From positions 40,486,001 to 40,550,000 of the forward strand of contig OX485804.1 in the NCBI GenBank assembly GCA_950295325.1: a stretch of 64,000 bases of DNA, in the 5' to 3' direction. Shown here one piece after another: positions 37,100-50,400 of the stretch. The DNA is from Polytrichum commune (lineage: Eukaryota > Streptophyta > Polytrichopsida > Polytrichales > Polytrichaceae). The translations under genes were made by a program, and so were the position numbers. The stretch's first letter is position 1. Each line of letters opens with the position of its first letter. The notes beneath the pieces are model-generated. The model was not told the origin of the DNA, did not search any database, and worked only from the letters and a program-made list of their open reading frames with translations.

Positions 37100-38040
37100 C
37101 CACAATTATTATGGTGAAAGTGAGACATCTATGATGCTTTTATATATGGGGCCAAAGGTGATGAAATACAAGACCCTTGTGTTTGAAGCCCTAAACTTCA
37201 TCACATCTATCCCAATATCTAGACTGGTGATAGATGTAGCGTGTACCACTTTCACTAGTGATGTCATGTATCTATGTTTCAAGTCCGTAAGTTCGTCACC
37301 ATTGTCAAGTATCTAGCTAGGATAGTAGTATCTGGTACCACAATTACATCCGGTATAGTTCTAGATGTTGGGATGGTGGTGATGATGAACTTGAGGGCTT
37401 GAAACACATGGGCCGTGAGGTTCATCACATAGGATGCCAGTAGATGATACCTCCAGTGAAAGTGGTACATCTATTATGGTTCTAGGCATCAAGATAGTGG
37501 TGATGATCATGTGAGCTTGAAACATAGGGGCATTGAAATTCATCACCTTTTTCCAATAACTAAGATCGTAAACATGTACATGACATCACTCGTGAAATTG
37601 ATACATACTACATATACCATGAGTCTAGATATTGAAACACACGTAACGAATTTCAATGCCCTTGTGTCTGAAGGCCCTCTACTTCATCACCTTGTCCAAT
37701 ATCTAAGGTCTCGGTAGATGATACCACTAGTGAAAGTGGTGTACACATGAACATCTATCAAAATCCTAGATGTTGGGACATAGGTGATGAACTTCGCGGC
37801 TCTATGAAAGGCCTTATCTAGGATGTGTGTAGTGGGTATCACCGGCGAAAGTCGTACATCTATTGACATCCTAGATATTGGGATAGAGGTCACGCAATGA
37901 TGAGTTTTGAAGCCCCTGTGAAGGGCCCAAAGTTCATCACCTCTCTCCAATATATAGGAATAATGAAGATGATACCACTGGTGAAAAGTGGTCCATCTAA
38001 CCATATCCTAGATATTGCTGGGACAGGGGTTCAGATCAAC
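37100..38040 (+). repeat. Diverged tandem repeat block
   Basis: At least six imperfect units share GATGATACCACTAGTGAAAG, GTACATCTAT, ATCCTAGATATTGGGATAG and a GGTGATGAACTT-like phrase, spaced very roughly 130-150 bp. The units also give several overlapping short frames of no significance. This is an old minisatellite or satellite-like array. Confidence 0.65.
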
Positions 38041-40813
38041 TTTAGAGGCCCAGTGCACACACTGCAGGCTCTAGGTTCTACCTCCCTCAGGCATCCCTGA
38101 CCTCAACGAAGTTTCAAAGGTGGTCACCCCTGGCATGATAAGTTAAGAAACTATCGACTGTCTGTTGGACTTATTCTGCGGAGCTGGAATACTTCAGGTT
38201 ACAAATTGCTCCACGCCTAGCCTGCTAAGTAGCAAGTATAAGTAGGTCTTCGATGCAAAGCTTGTCTCAAGTGCAGCCTACTTAGCCATGATTCCATGTC
38301 AGATGTTGCAGGCTCTTCTATGTAGTATCATGGATTTGACCACCATACAAAGTTAATTCACTCCTCCCTCCAAGATCATCACAATGACAGCCATGTTGTC
38401 AGATCAAAGAACCATTCCACAGCTGTAACCTAATCTAACTTAACCCAAGCAGCCTATTGATCAAACTGGGGGTGAAAGTTCATATCGCTTACTGAGGGGG
38501 ACGCTGAGAACGTTGATTAAGTAGATGAGGCTAATGTGGACACCTCCACCGCTGTGGAATAATCTAGCTGATGGATCTGAGCATTAGAAGCTTCAGCATA
38601 TTAGCTTTAACATGTTCAGGGTTAAAGAATTCGAAATCGTTGAAATCGGAGTTGAGGAAGGTGTTGATCTAGGTTTTGGAATCAAAGATTCTTGACTTCC
38701 CAATGTGGTGTTAGAGGGGGGAACTTTTTTAATCGGTCAACGTCGTGTAAGTGGACAACATTATTAGTAGATTCTACATGGGTCATTTGCCAATGAAAAC
38801 CAAGTTGAATGCCAATAGTGGTTGTGTCATGTCTTTAAAGTGGTCATAAGTAAGACAAATTTTTTGCCGAATTGTTTTTTCATTATAAAATACCCACAAT
38901 ACAAGTTGGTCGGCACCTCACAACCACATGCCGCCTCCTAAATTGCCCACCTCGGGCACGACGATCAAGCGTGTCATAGCTCGGTGGATAGCACTTCTCA
39001 TTATGGAGGATGGTGGATGTAGTTTGACTTTTGCAAAGGTGACAAACCCAATTATCATCAATGTGGCGGCTAAATCACCATGTATTACTCACCCACCAAA
39101 TTAAAGTAATTGTACCACCTATGAAGAGCCAAAAATAGGTGTCAGATCAAGAAACTAACCGAAGATATTAATAATTATAGATGTTGAACCAAGATTGTTA
39201 TTATTAATTCTATAATTATTAATAATCACATTTAATAATATATAGACACTCCGAATCGTGTTCATCATTGAACCTAAAAATGAGAACGACGTCTACAATT
39301 TGAGCACAGTCCAATATGTTGAGTGTCCATTCATCACTCCAAGCCTTGCCATATAGCGCTCAAATAATACTTTCCAAATAAGTAGAGGTATGGCCACATG
39401 AGGGTTTTGATGCAAATTTCAGGCATCAGGGCACCATGTACTCAGAGAAGCTGCAAAACACCTGTCTGGCACCCACACTAATTCCTCAAACCAATACTAC
39501 TTTGTTCGCTACGTATAGGTGAAGGTCCATTCCCACCTCGATGCTTGGTTACAGAGTGTATAGTGTGAATATACGTTAGTTTTTTAATGTCATATTGTTA
39601 AGCTACAGTTGAGTTTCCTCTAGGGTGTGAAATCAACAGAACTTGAGGAAAGTAATATAAATACCTTCTTAAGGATAACAAGTTACAACGTTGTGGAAAC
39701 TGAGTGGCACCGGAATCGCATACGATGCATAATCGCCAAACGACAAGCACCAGAATCACCCATGATTCCTAATCATAAGCCATGCAAACCAGAACCATAA
39801 AAGCTCGTTTACGTCAACAGCAGTTGACTAGCAATTCTTGTCCTCAAGCACATTGAAATACCTAATCATTCAATTCCTGGATGATTGAACATCTTGGAGT
39901 TTTGCGGATCACTGAATGTGGTGGCCCTAATAAATCAAATCAGGACGTCACAGAATTATCTACAAATGTGCTTCATGACGCTCAAAGTTGCGTAGTAGGT
40001 ATACTGTTGCAATTTGCTAAAAGCTATTGAGTTTTCTGCTCACTGAGTGTCCAACGCATTAATCTACAACGGAAGATGATGTGGTGGTGTTGGTGGTGGA
40101 GGACATTGTTCCCCATGCCATTGCATGAAAAACTTACCGAAAAAGCAAATTTAATCTTTTTTTCATATGGGGCAGTTGGCAGGAGGGCGAGGGCAATATA
40201 AGGTGGTGGGTTCACCTATTCGATGGCAGCCAATACATGCTGGAGTGAGGGGGGGGGGGGGGGGGTATGTGGGTGGCTACATAGGAGTTTGGTCTTAAAG
40301 TGCAAAGGGGTTGAATACAAATGGCATGGGGTCCTATACACAAAAAATACCAGCCTCACCAAGTCTAAGAATCATGATTTTTGAATTTTCTTTGGGTTTT
40401 CATACCCTATGTCAAGGAGACAATATATATACTCAAATGTGACATGGAAGATCAAGATATTGAGTATGTATTTCCATTAAGGATACCCATATAGTCCAAG
40501 TCTTCAGCAACATTTAGGTTCTCGACTAATTTCAAAATTGTACTAGAAGAATATGTTGTTCTTAGATTTGGTTATTTTTGACACACTTGTCTATGTAATA
40601 AAACTATGTAGTTTATTTGCACGCTTTTGTGCATATAGAGGCCTTGATTAGGCCTCTAAGATGCTTAAACGCTTAAAGGTTAAGAGGTGTAGGTGTAGGG
40701 CATTGGAGTTGGGGGTGGGGTGGGGTAGGGATACAAGACTTAGAACCTTCAAAATGAAGAAGAAGAATGAGATACCTCATACGCATGGGGTTCCAAACTA
40801 GGAACATGACCGC
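38041..40813. other. Gene-free AT-rich stretch
   Basis: No coding signal recognised. Contains an AT-rich inverted pair around 39155-39240 (TAATAATTATAG and its complement) and a run of 17 G at 40249-40265. Confidence 0.45.
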
Positions 40814-41543
40814 GGGGGGTGGACTCTTCATTGGATACCTCAATGGCATGCATGGGTCACTATGAAATTAAACCCCCTATATATATGAGAAGTTTACAAA
40901 GAAAAACAAATGTATATGTACTAACAACAAGCTAGAAAATGTACTCATGTACTAACATCAAGCTAGAAAATGTACTCATGTGCTTATACCAAGCTTTTCA
41001 ATGCAATGTGATACATGCCTCCACTACATATAAAAAATAAAATCATGAATTAAATAGGCCTTTACTTATAAAATCCACTTTCACTTCCATTGAGAAGGTC
41101 ATTGAACGTTTTTTCATCCTTATCATGTAACTCATTGATTGCACCAAAAAAACAAAGAAAAGAGCACAATAACTTGGCTGCAATCTAACGAACAAAAGTC
41201 AAGGGAGCTCATGAGCGCTTGAAGAGCCTCCAGCTTGTAAAACTTGAAACCCAATCCCTACCAAGAATGGACAATGTAGTCATTGAGGACTATTACTTTA
41301 TGATAACAATGGATGAAACGATTAATTGGATGAAACTAACATTTATTGTCAATTTGTTTTCTAAACCTAAAGGCTTCCTTTTGTTCATTTACACTTACTT
41401 CAAAATTCCTGATAGCCTTTCTAAATGTACACACTAGAGAAAAATAACACCTCTCCCTTTTCTATACTATGTACGTTAATGCCTCACATAATACCCCTTC
41501 TTACACCCATGTTAGTTCGTACGTTGTATGAAGAGTCCACCCC
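40814..41543 (+). mobile_element. TIR element, family GGGGTGGACTCTTC (full copy, 730 bp)
   Basis: The left end is GGGGGGTGGACTCTTCAT and the right end is its inverted match, ATGAAGAGTCCACCCC. No convincing protein: the 72-codon frame at 41219 lacks known motifs. Reference copy for truncated copies at 14150-14470, 43983-44155, 48870-49014, 49690-50400 and 62964-63225. Superfamily undecided because no clean target duplication is visible. Confidence 0.75.
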
Positions 41544-42218
41544 TTGGACATGACTAATGATATTGATTTATATGCACATGTGCAAAAGGTCAGGACAACA
41601 CGGGACCTATTGGTGAGGCCGTTGCTTCATTGTTCCCAAGAGCCCACCGTTTCATAAAGGTGAGGTGACTTTAAAGTGGTGTGACCTCAATTTATTTATA
41701 TGCATGGGTGCAATGAGCCGGGGACCTGGGAGAATCACGGATGCAATGCCAAGACAACATGGGTCCAAGCTAATGTACGCACATACCCAAAAACAACACA
41801 TAATTTAATACCAACATTATGTACCATGGTCATACATTTGTAGTTGAGCCTTCAAATACATGAACATGATATATAGTTAGTAGTGTTGGCCAATGGTTTT
41901 GAGTACATAATGCATCTTGACTCTTATGCACTGTCTATTGTGGAACTTGGCAAAAGCAAAGAAAAAGTATCATATTATGGGGCTAGAGCATTGTAAGGTC
42001 TATGAAAATTTATTCATAGACACCATTCATAGAGAAGATGGAAACAAACAAAAAAAAATTTAGCATGAGAGTCTCTATTTGAATAATATTGATTTCAAAA
42101 ATAATACAAGAGATCCCAAATTCTCTAGTGGATCCAATTGGAACAAAGTCCCCCTCTACTTGTTAGCAAACATGTGTTACTAGAGCCCTTTCATCCACAG
42201 TGGAAGTGGGTTTCCTTA
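41544..42218. other. Spacer
   Basis: Nothing recognised between the two transposons. Confidence 0.4.
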
Positions 42219-42678
42219 GGGCCACTTCACATACCACTGAGGGTCTGTGACCATTGCACTTCAAGCACTCTCATTGGTGGAAAAGGTGGAGCCGGTCCAA
42301 GTTCGCTTCACACTATGCTTGAGGGACCAACGTAGTAAGTGAATGCAAGATGAATGTAAAGTCTACATGGATTCTAACATGGCATCAAATGAATCATGTG
42401 TCATGGCCACTTGGACTATTTTCAAAGAACACTTCTTGGAGGGAGGCCTAACACAAAGCCAAGATACTATGGCATTCCAAATTCTCACAACCGTCGATTT
42501 ATTCTATTTTATTATGTGTGAGGGCCCCGCATGAATAGAGATTCATTGAAATAGCATTTGGTTGAGGGCATGGTCACAATACATGATTTTGGAAATGTCT
42601 CAGGATGGACATTGGACATTTCTTTTAGGCTCTCACAATTTCATAGTCACGGCTCTTGGCTCATGTGCGAAGTGGCTC
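42219..42678 (+). mobile_element. Harbinger-like MITE, family GGGCCACTTCACAC (copy 2, 460 bp, TSD TTA)
   Basis: Left GGGCCACTTCACAT after TTA (42216-42218), right end GAAGTGGCTC before TTA (42679-42681), an exact 3-bp duplication. The interior is collinear with 25316-25814 and slightly shorter. Confidence 0.88.
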
Positions 42679-43982
42679 TTAGATGCCACAAAACTCAAAA
42701 CTGGTCTATAGAACTTCTCAAGTAAGGTAGGCTTAGGAGACCTGTAGAAATATGTTCCCTATAAGACTTCTCTTATTGATTTATTCCAACTAAATCTCAC
42801 TACGTTAATTTTGGAAAGTATGGTTCCATGGTCATATCATCTCCCAAAAGAGATTTCCAAACTATAAGGAGATCCCAATATTTTCACCTTCAACTCGCAT
42901 GGCGTCCATGAATCCCAATCTGTGGCTGGTACGGTACACCTTTAACAAGTAGCCAATTGATAGAATCAAGTTGCCAGGGAAGGGAGCTCTAGATTGATCT
43001 AGAGTTATGTTTATAATTTTTTGTCGCCACATCTTCCTCTCTCTCTCTCTCTCTTTTTATTTTTATTTTTACCCACACATGTCAAGCCTTCACGTCTTGT
43101 TCTCTTTTTTTTTTTTTAATCTAATACAATTTTATTGTTTGTTCATCCACAAATTCCATGCAATTTTTTTTCTCATGAACCTCCAGACTCCTCACCAACC
43201 AGAAAAACTCCGCAGACCTTATTTTCTGCATAATATTGTTGAGGCCATCATTATTGTTGTCTAGAAATTTGTATTCTTATTTTGGGTCATGAACAAATTC
43301 TCACAACAAGTTGCGGGTTATGCACCGACAGAATCAGAGAAAGTTGAAGAGGTCTGCCTACCAGCCTGCAGGATGGGAAAGACCAGTTACCCGGCAATCA
43401 AAGGGGATTTATATTATTCGTGGATATCTAGAGCCTAATAGACAACACCCAAAACTCAAAGGAAGCTTATTAGAGTAACGGCGCCCATAACCCCATCACT
43501 TAAGAGATTCTGTGCTAAATCATGAGAATTATAAGGCAGTGCAAAAATTTTCCCATGTTGGAAGATAGAAATCACGAGGGCTGCAATTTTTTTGGTAATT
43601 TTATTCCTTGAATTGAAATTATTATGATTTTTGAAGTCAATAATTGGTCCAAGTATATTACCAATGTTTAGAGTCTGCCATAATCGCTTAGTTTAAGCGC
43701 TCATTCCTTCTCACTTTAGCACTCAAAACCAGAGACTTTTGTCATGGCATTATTTGTTCCGGTCTAATTGAAATTCAATCCAAGCCTTGTCGAAATTCCG
43801 GTACCCTATAGATTGTTGATGGGATCCTGATCGAAAATAGGTGCCTATACTATAGTGACTAAATAAGGTGATGTTTTGCAACACTTGCCAAGGGGGAGGG
43901 TGAAAACTTTGTTTGCTACGTAGAGCCTTGAGAGTGTTGTTTGGATTCAATTTGACACGCAAGTTGGGCTCAGAGATCTCTT
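42679..43982. other. Spacer with low-complexity tract
   Basis: A (CT)n tract at 43036-43055 followed by T-rich sequence. It creates an 85-codon hydrophobic frame (43007-43264) that I regard as spurious. No gene recognised. Confidence 0.4.
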
Positions 43983-44155
43983 GGGGGGGTGGACTCTTCA
44001 TAGGAAACCTAAATGACATGCATGGGTCACTATGAAAGTAACCCCCCCCCCCCCCGGTATACGAGAGGTTTGTAGAGAAAAATAAATGTATACATACTAA
44101 TGGCATGCTATAAAATGAACTCATGTATTTATATTGAGCTTTTTAATTTAATGCG
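43983..44155 (+). mobile_element. Left-end fragment, family GGGGTGGACTCTTC
   Basis: GGGGGGGTGGACTCTTCATA followed by ATGACATGCATGGGTCAC as in the full copy. It is interrupted by a run of 14 C (44042-44055) and lost after about 170 bp. Confidence 0.7.
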
Positions 44156-44498
44156 GCTAGGGTTAGAGAGGGCTTTGGTCTAGATCCTTTGTAAACCTTG
44201 TCCGTTTCAGTTATGTGCGGCTAGGGTTTGGATTAGGCATTGCAATTCTCCTTTGCAAACTTAAGAAGCTAGGCAGAAATTATGCCAAACCCGGGGGGAG
44301 GGGGAGAATACACCCTAAATCTTATAAGTAAAATACCCTCATTCAATTCATACCATCCAGAAATCTATATCAAACCATATATAGGGTATCCTAAATACAC
44401 CCTCTATAGATTGTTATATAAAAATTACGGTCGTCTATAAAACACAAGAGTTAAGACAAACAACCCCACATCAAATACCATGCTAACTCAGGCGCATA

Positions 44499-45566
44499 CA
44501 GTCTAACCTTGATAATGTCATCCTTGTTAATAGAACACCTTGATATTGTCACCTAAAAGTTTGAAACCGATTTTCACAGTGTAAAACTCCCTCGTTATTA
44601 TCCCTATCACCCTTGATAATGTCACTATTTTTTTTCAAAATCCGTAGTGTAAATGTGATAATATCAAGTATGGATGGATTGTATGGGTGGGCATGGGTTC
44701 GATATTATTGTTCATGGGTGAGCATGGGCTAAAGCAAAGCATATTGGGGGTCATTGAATGAGCTCTCATTCAATGCTTTCGGCATAGTGGGATGCCTTGT
44801 GTAATTTCAAATTTGGTACGTGTTTCGGAGTCCAAATGCTCAATTCTACATACTCGCAGTTGTCTGTAAGTTGAGGCCAAAGGTGGAAGTTCACAAACAC
44901 ACAGATACACTTCCTGCTGATTTTTCCTGCTGATTGTTCGACTCACAACAACTTGGTGGTGGTGGTGGGTTCCTTCCCCTTATAACTTGCATTCCACAAA
45001 TTTGAATGTTTGGTTCTAAGTTCTGTCCTTGCTCTTGCTTGTAAATATGTTGATATCAGTAATTTTCCTGAAGTCTTGACCTTCACATGTTCATCTGTAA
45101 CTACCAGCTGGTTCTACCTGTTCATTGAGCACCAACCTTGATCGATGAACAAGTGCTGCATGCGGGCATAGCGGGCAAGGTTCTCAGATTTTCAGCACTC
45201 ATGAGTTGTTAGAAATGGAAAAAATCCATGACAAACTCATTAGAATTGGTGTTGCACATTTAACATCAACAAAACAATGTGACATTAGAAGCTTCTTTGT
45301 CTCTAGTGAGAGGTCTTTACCTGATCTCAATGGCACATTATGATGTGCTCTTGTTGTTATTCACAATTTTGAATTAGATTTTACATTCAAAAACATTGAA
45401 GTCTCGTATTTGTTTTTTTTTTAATTGTAATTATATTTTTATTTTCTACATATTTTTTGATAATATCACATTATGCACAAAATGTGACATTATCAAGTAT
45501 GTCACACCTTGTTTATATCACACTTTTTGGTGAAACGGAGGGTGTGACATTATCAAGGTTAGGGTG
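44499..45566. mobile_element. pogo-like non-autonomous element (about 1.07 kb, TA flanks)
   Basis: Left end CAGTCTAACCTTGATAATG after TA (44497-44498); right end, on the other strand, CACCCTAACCTTGATAATG next to TA (45567-45568). Subterminal tandem copies of TGATAATGTCA sit at both ends, plus two more clusters near 44590-44681 and 45455-45500. These suggest either a nested short copy (44499-44681, also TA-flanked) or multiplied binding sites. No transposase frame seen. Confidence 0.7.
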
Positions 45567-46206
45567 TACCTTAAATTACAAGGAGTGATCTCCCCGAGAT
45601 AAACCCTCGATCGGTGACAACTTTTCAAAAAGCGTGTCTACGATCTTCATAAGTGATCGCGTAGGCGTACCTCAAGTGGTAGTGTAACAATGCTGAGTCG
45701 GACGTGACCCTTGAAGGGAATGATTCCGTCATTTTAAATAGATTCATGGGCTCCAGGATTGTTAACCAAGCCTCATGCTGCGTAGCATTATTGGCTCCTC
45801 CGATCCTCTATAACTTAGCTACCTTGCTGCTGCAGTTTCCTTACCTTGACAGGCTCGACTGCCACTTGAAATCCGGGCAAGCTACAGAAGCCGAGAAGGC
45901 CCGTGGGGTTTCAAATGCAATAATTGAAGGTGGACCCTCCACCATAGAACTTAACTTATGTGTTTGCCTGCTGCCTGCAGGTAACCTTTTGAGTGTGGCT
46001 TCGAGCTACATAACTTACATGACCTTTCATGACAAAATTTAAGTGCCTCGTCATGAATGTACCATTCAGAATTTCCCACATTTGCAAAACACTGCCATGC
46101 ACACATGGCTGGAGGAGTGGCGGCTGAGACCGGACGACGACGAAGAAGAAGAAGAAGAAGAAGCTGGTTCTCACTTATCACACGAACTTACTTAATTTCT
46201 CTGTTC
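45567..46206. other. Spacer
   Basis: A 112-codon frame at 45704-46042 has no recognisable motif and I do not call it a gene. A (GAA)n tract lies at 46141-46163. Confidence 0.35.
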
Positions 46207-46830
46207 CAGTGATCAGGTAGATTTTTGGGGCATAGTCGGTTGAGATCCTGGTGTTTGCAAGTCCAACCGGTTACAGGTTGACATCCTCCGGTTTTCCTTG
46301 ATTAAATTGGGCTATATTCTATAAATTCCTCTAAAATGATCAGTAATTTTCTTGCAGTCTCGAACTTCAACCGGTTATTTCTCAAACTCAACCGGTTATT
46401 TCTCAAACTCAACCGGTTCATTTGTAACTAACTGCCAGTTCTGCCCAATCATTGGTTGACATCCTCCGGTTTTCCTTTATTAAGTTGGGGTATATTCTAT
46501 AAATCCCTCTAAACTGATCGGTCATTTTCCTGCAGACTTGAATTTCAACTGGTTATTTCTCAAACTCAACTGGTTCACTTGTAACTAACTGCCGGTTCTC
46601 CCTGATCATTGTGGGGGAGATTTTTGGGCATAAGCGGCTGAGATCCTAGCGTTTGCAAGTCCAACCGGTTACAGGTTGACATCCTCCGGTTTTCCTTTAT
46701 GAAATTGGGGTATATTCCTATAGATTCTTCTTAAATGATCGGTAGTTTTCCTGCAGTCTTGAACTTCAACCGGTCATTTCTCAAACTCAACCGGTTCATT
46801 TGTAACCAGCTGCCGGTTCTCCCCGATCAT
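46207..46830 (+). mobile_element. hAT-like MITE, three copies joined head to tail
   Basis: The first unit begins CAGTGATCAGGTAGATTTTT. Units a (46207-46454), b (about 46455-46612) and c (about 46613-46830) share TTGACATCCTCCGG, GGGGTATATTCTATA, ATGATCGGTCATTTTCCTG and CTCAAACTCAACCGGTT, and end in TCTCCC plus GATCAT. Unit b lacks its left end, so the array probably arose by unequal recombination. Superfamily assigned from the isolated copies with 8-bp target duplications. Confidence 0.75.
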
Positions 46831-46959
46831 ATCATAGGGTTAAATGGTGGAGATCCTAGTGTTTCCGAAATATAGTGTTTTTGTGCGAAACTGCTTTATG
46901 AGAAGACCAGGAATACCAGCGATGGAGAGGAGGACCTCAAAATCGGGCTCCCTCCTTGA

Positions 46960-47459
46960 GGGCCACTTCACACACGAGCCAAGAGCCGTGACCATGAAAT
47001 TGTGAGAGCCCCAAAGAAAGTGTCCAGAGGCCGTCCCAACACACCTCCGAGATTATGTAGTGTGGTCACGGACCCTCGAGTGTAGTGTGAAGTCATATGT
47101 GACTGGGTCCTCAACCAAAACGCTATTTCAATGGACTTCTATTCATGCAGGTCCTCACACATGATAAAATAAAATAAACCAACGGTTGTGAGCATTCGGA
47201 ATGCCATGATCTCTCAGTTTTGTGTTAGGCCTATCTCCAAGAAGTGGTTTTTGAAAAAAATCCAAGTGACCATGAAACGTGATCCATTTGATGCCATGTA
47301 GGAATCCATGTAGACTTTACATCCATCTTGCGTTCACGTACTCCGTTGGTCCCTCAAGCGTAGTGTGAAGCGAACTTGGACGGGCTCTGCCTTTTCCACC
47401 GATGAGAGTGCTTGAAGTGGAATGGTCACGGGCCCTCAGTCTCGTGTGTGAAGTGGCCC
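46960..47459 (-). mobile_element. Harbinger-like MITE, family GGGCCACTTCACAC (copy 3, 500 bp)
   Basis: Ends GGGCCACTTCACACACGAG and, on the other strand, GGGCCACTTCACACACGAG: a perfect match over 19 bases. Flanks TGA and TAA, i.e. the expected 3-bp duplication with one change. Opposite orientation to copies 1 and 2. Confidence 0.88.
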
Positions 47460-48311
47460 TAAGTGACAATACCCAATGTGAACCTAAATTACACTCTTTC
47501 TACCTCTTTGGTGTGGGCTTTATCAACTTGAGTTTCTGTCACTACTTTAGTGAGCTTGATGTGGTGCACTTTAAAGTGGAACACCACATTATTGAATGAA
47601 ATAGAGGCTTTCATGTAGTACACGGGTAGTGTGCAAGACATTATGTTTCACAAAATGTTCGTGTTCAACAATGGCAACACCAAGGCATGACAAACAGCCT
47701 TGAGATGTTTGAAGAACTTGTTCACTTTGCAACATGTTGTGCAAGGGGTCATGGTAAATCAATGGTGGCGGGTCACCGAAACCCGATGCAATGACACATA
47801 TGTGGTCGTCGGTTATTTCATAGGTCACTTCATTTCATAAAAAAAATCTTCAATTAAAGTACATTTGATGGCATATTCTAGTAACGAGAAGAATGTAACT
47901 CTATAACCTTAATGAATTAATTCAAAATGGAGCCTTGCCTTCATGCTTTGAGAAGTGCAACTTCAACATGGCAAAGTCTTGTCTCCTAGTGTATAGATCT
48001 CTCTAGAGTCTAGTCAGCTGGGTGTTATTCGGCTCCTTATCTTAGTAGGAACTCTACATTTGAGTAGTGTGCACCATGTGGTTGGGTGTAAATTCAAGAG
48101 AAAATACCCAAAAAAATGTCCAAATCCAATATCTCTTGGAATGTCAAGTCCATTTTTGTGAAACTAGTTGATCATCCTTAAGCGCCATCCCAATGGCATA
48201 CCCTTCTAGAGGTTGTTTGGTTCCATCATGTGCATCCAAAGAGATGTCCTCGGTCTATTACACGTCCTAGTAACATTATTTGTTTATTGACAATACATGA
48301 GCATTTTATTT
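47460..48311. other. Spacer
   Basis: No gene recognised. The phrase GGGTGTTATTCGG at about 48020, followed by AGAGAAAATAC, belongs to the 15767-16132 MITE family (partial copy). Confidence 0.4.
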
Positions 48312-48462
48312 GTCTCAATGAAATGAAATGAAATTGATTTGAAAAGTCCAAGAAACCAAAAAGGCTATTGGGACCAAAAGTATATCATGATGGTGTCAAA
48401 CTAGCTGATTCTCTAGAGTGGCGGAGTGTCCTAGCCTCCGTGAGACAAAGGCTAATATCAAC
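48312..48462 (+). repeat. Dispersed repeat; empty-site counterpart of 52640-53150
   Basis: From CAATGAAATGAAATGAAATT through CTCTAGAGTGGCGGAGTG this block matches the reverse complement of about 52640-53150, but it lacks the 371-bp TA-flanked element that sits there at 52686-53056. The junction corresponds to 48406-48407. Confidence 0.75.
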
Positions 48463-49689
48463 TTGGTGGTTAATAGGTAGAAATCGAAAAGTAAAGACAT
48501 AAAAATGAATGGAGTACATTGCTCAAAATTTGTTTAACAATGTTTGATTTGCATGCCCAAAATTTGTTGAATATTCTAAGTTCAATAATCAACATAAATG
48601 GGGGGGGGGGGGGTCATTGGAGGTAGACTAGTAGAGTGCGCTACTAGTAAAGGGCGCTCTATATCATCTTTACTAGTTCCGGAATATAATTTCCATGTGG
48701 GATTCAAGAGGGTCTCAATCAATGTAGGATTGACAGATGGTAAAATTGAGGTTAAATAGTTATTTTTGGTAAGAATAGAGATTCGCCCTCCACAAGAATA
48801 TCGATTTGTATAGTAGATGTTACTAGTGATAGCAATTGGGCCGGGATTCGTGGCACTCACATGTTCTTATTAATGAACATTTGCAGATTGCTTAATTTCT
48901 CGTGTTCCTTCATTGAACAAGAAAAATAATACATTTTTCTAGCTTGTTGTTTGCTAGTAATTTCATAGCAACTTATGCAAGTCATTTAGGTAATCAATGA
49001 AGAGTCCACCCCCCATGAGTTCAAGAGTTTGTTGCAGACTCAGGGGGGGTAGTCATTGGTTGGAGTAGCAATACACGTGCGAACAAATGATAGGGTATTT
49101 TAAAAACATGGGAGCAAAAAAATATAATTGGGCTTAAGAGTAATATAGGGTATCAAAAATGGCACTGGACATCTTTAAAGTACTATAGGGTATGAAATAA
49201 TAGGTAATTTGGAATCATAAGTAATGCAAGCCATTTTTCTATTAACCCAAAGTAGAAATTTGCATAATGATAGCATGTGAAAAAAGAAGAGATTTGAAAG
49301 TAATACCCCCCTATAAAATAGTGGTTGTTCGCACCTATATCCTTAACTTTTTAACACACTGCCCCCCCCTGAGGTTGCAAAACACAAAAATTAAAAGAAG
49401 TAATTGCAAAGGTGGAGCATAATAATATCCAATATTTGAGGACTGAAGTTGCATTGATATTTGAATTAGGAATCCCTCTTGTAGTCTTTTGTAAATTGTG
49501 AAATCACTCAACATCATCCCAAACCACATTTTCCCAATCACCTAAAGTTGGAAATCACACACACCATGGAAACCCCCCATCAATAAAACATGCAAACGAT
49601 GGAACAATATGAATTCCCGCATTCAAAATTGTGCTCAAATTCAGATATTATTTTCCTTTCGGATGATCATGAATGACATTCTATCAAGT
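48463..49689. other. Spacer containing a short TIR-family fragment
   Basis: A run of 14 G (48600-48613) and a left-end fragment of the GGGGTGGACTCTTC family in reverse (48870-49014, ending AGTCCACCCCCC). No gene recognised. Confidence 0.45.
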
Positions 49690-50400
49690 GATTTCAGAAT
49701 CCTTCATGATTTAACGTAAGTGTCGGAGGGGGTAATATTTGAGCATTAGCATACATAGTATAGATAAGGAAGAAGAGTGTTTGTTTTTTCCTAGTGTGTA
49801 CTTTTAAAAGGGCTATCAAGAATTTTGAAGTAAAGGTAGGTGTACAAAAGGGGGTCCTAAACATTTAGAGGAAAAAATTGACGGCAATTGTGATAGTTTC
49901 ATCCAAATCATAATTTCATCCATTGTTGTCACTGTGAATAGTCCTCAATGGCTACCTTGTCCATTCTTGTTAGGGTTTGCATTTGGGTCTTAGGTTTTTG
50001 CAGAGTGCAGGCTATTGGAGCACAATGTGCTCATGGGCTCCCTTGAGTTTTCCTCTCCAGATCGTGGCTAAGCTATTATGCTCTTGTCTTTGTTTGTTTG
50101 ATGCAATCGTTGAGGTACATGCTATGCCTGAAAGAGTGTTCAATGACTTTCTCGTAGTAAAGTGAAGGTGGATTTCATATGTAATAAAGGCCTATTTTTT
50201 TCATGATATACATTTTGCATATGTAGCAAAGGCTTTTATCACATTGAATTTAAAAGCTTGGTGTAAACACATGAGTCCAATTTCTAGCATGTTGTTAGTA
50301 TGCATACATTTGTTATTTTATAAACTTCTTATATATGGTGGGTTCAATTTCATAGTCACCCACGCACACCATTTAGGTTTCCAATGAAGACTCCGCCCCC
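49690..50400 (-). mobile_element. GGGGTGGACTCTTC-family element, reverse orientation, one end lost
   Basis: On the minus strand it begins GGGGGCGGAGTCTTCATTGG (from 50400) and includes interior phrases of the full copy such as TTACTTCAAAATTCTTGATA. It fades near 49690 without its second inverted repeat. Confidence 0.65.

Noticed and set aside
37100-38040. CRISPR-like array
   Set aside because: The repeats are imperfect and of uneven spacing, the sequence is eukaryotic nuclear, and no cas genes are present.
43007-43264. 85-codon hydrophobic frame
   Set aside because: Encoded by (CT)n and T-rich low-complexity sequence.
45704-46042. 112-codon frame with a hydrophobic stretch
   Set aside because: No family likeness and it lies between transposons. 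Not called as a gene.
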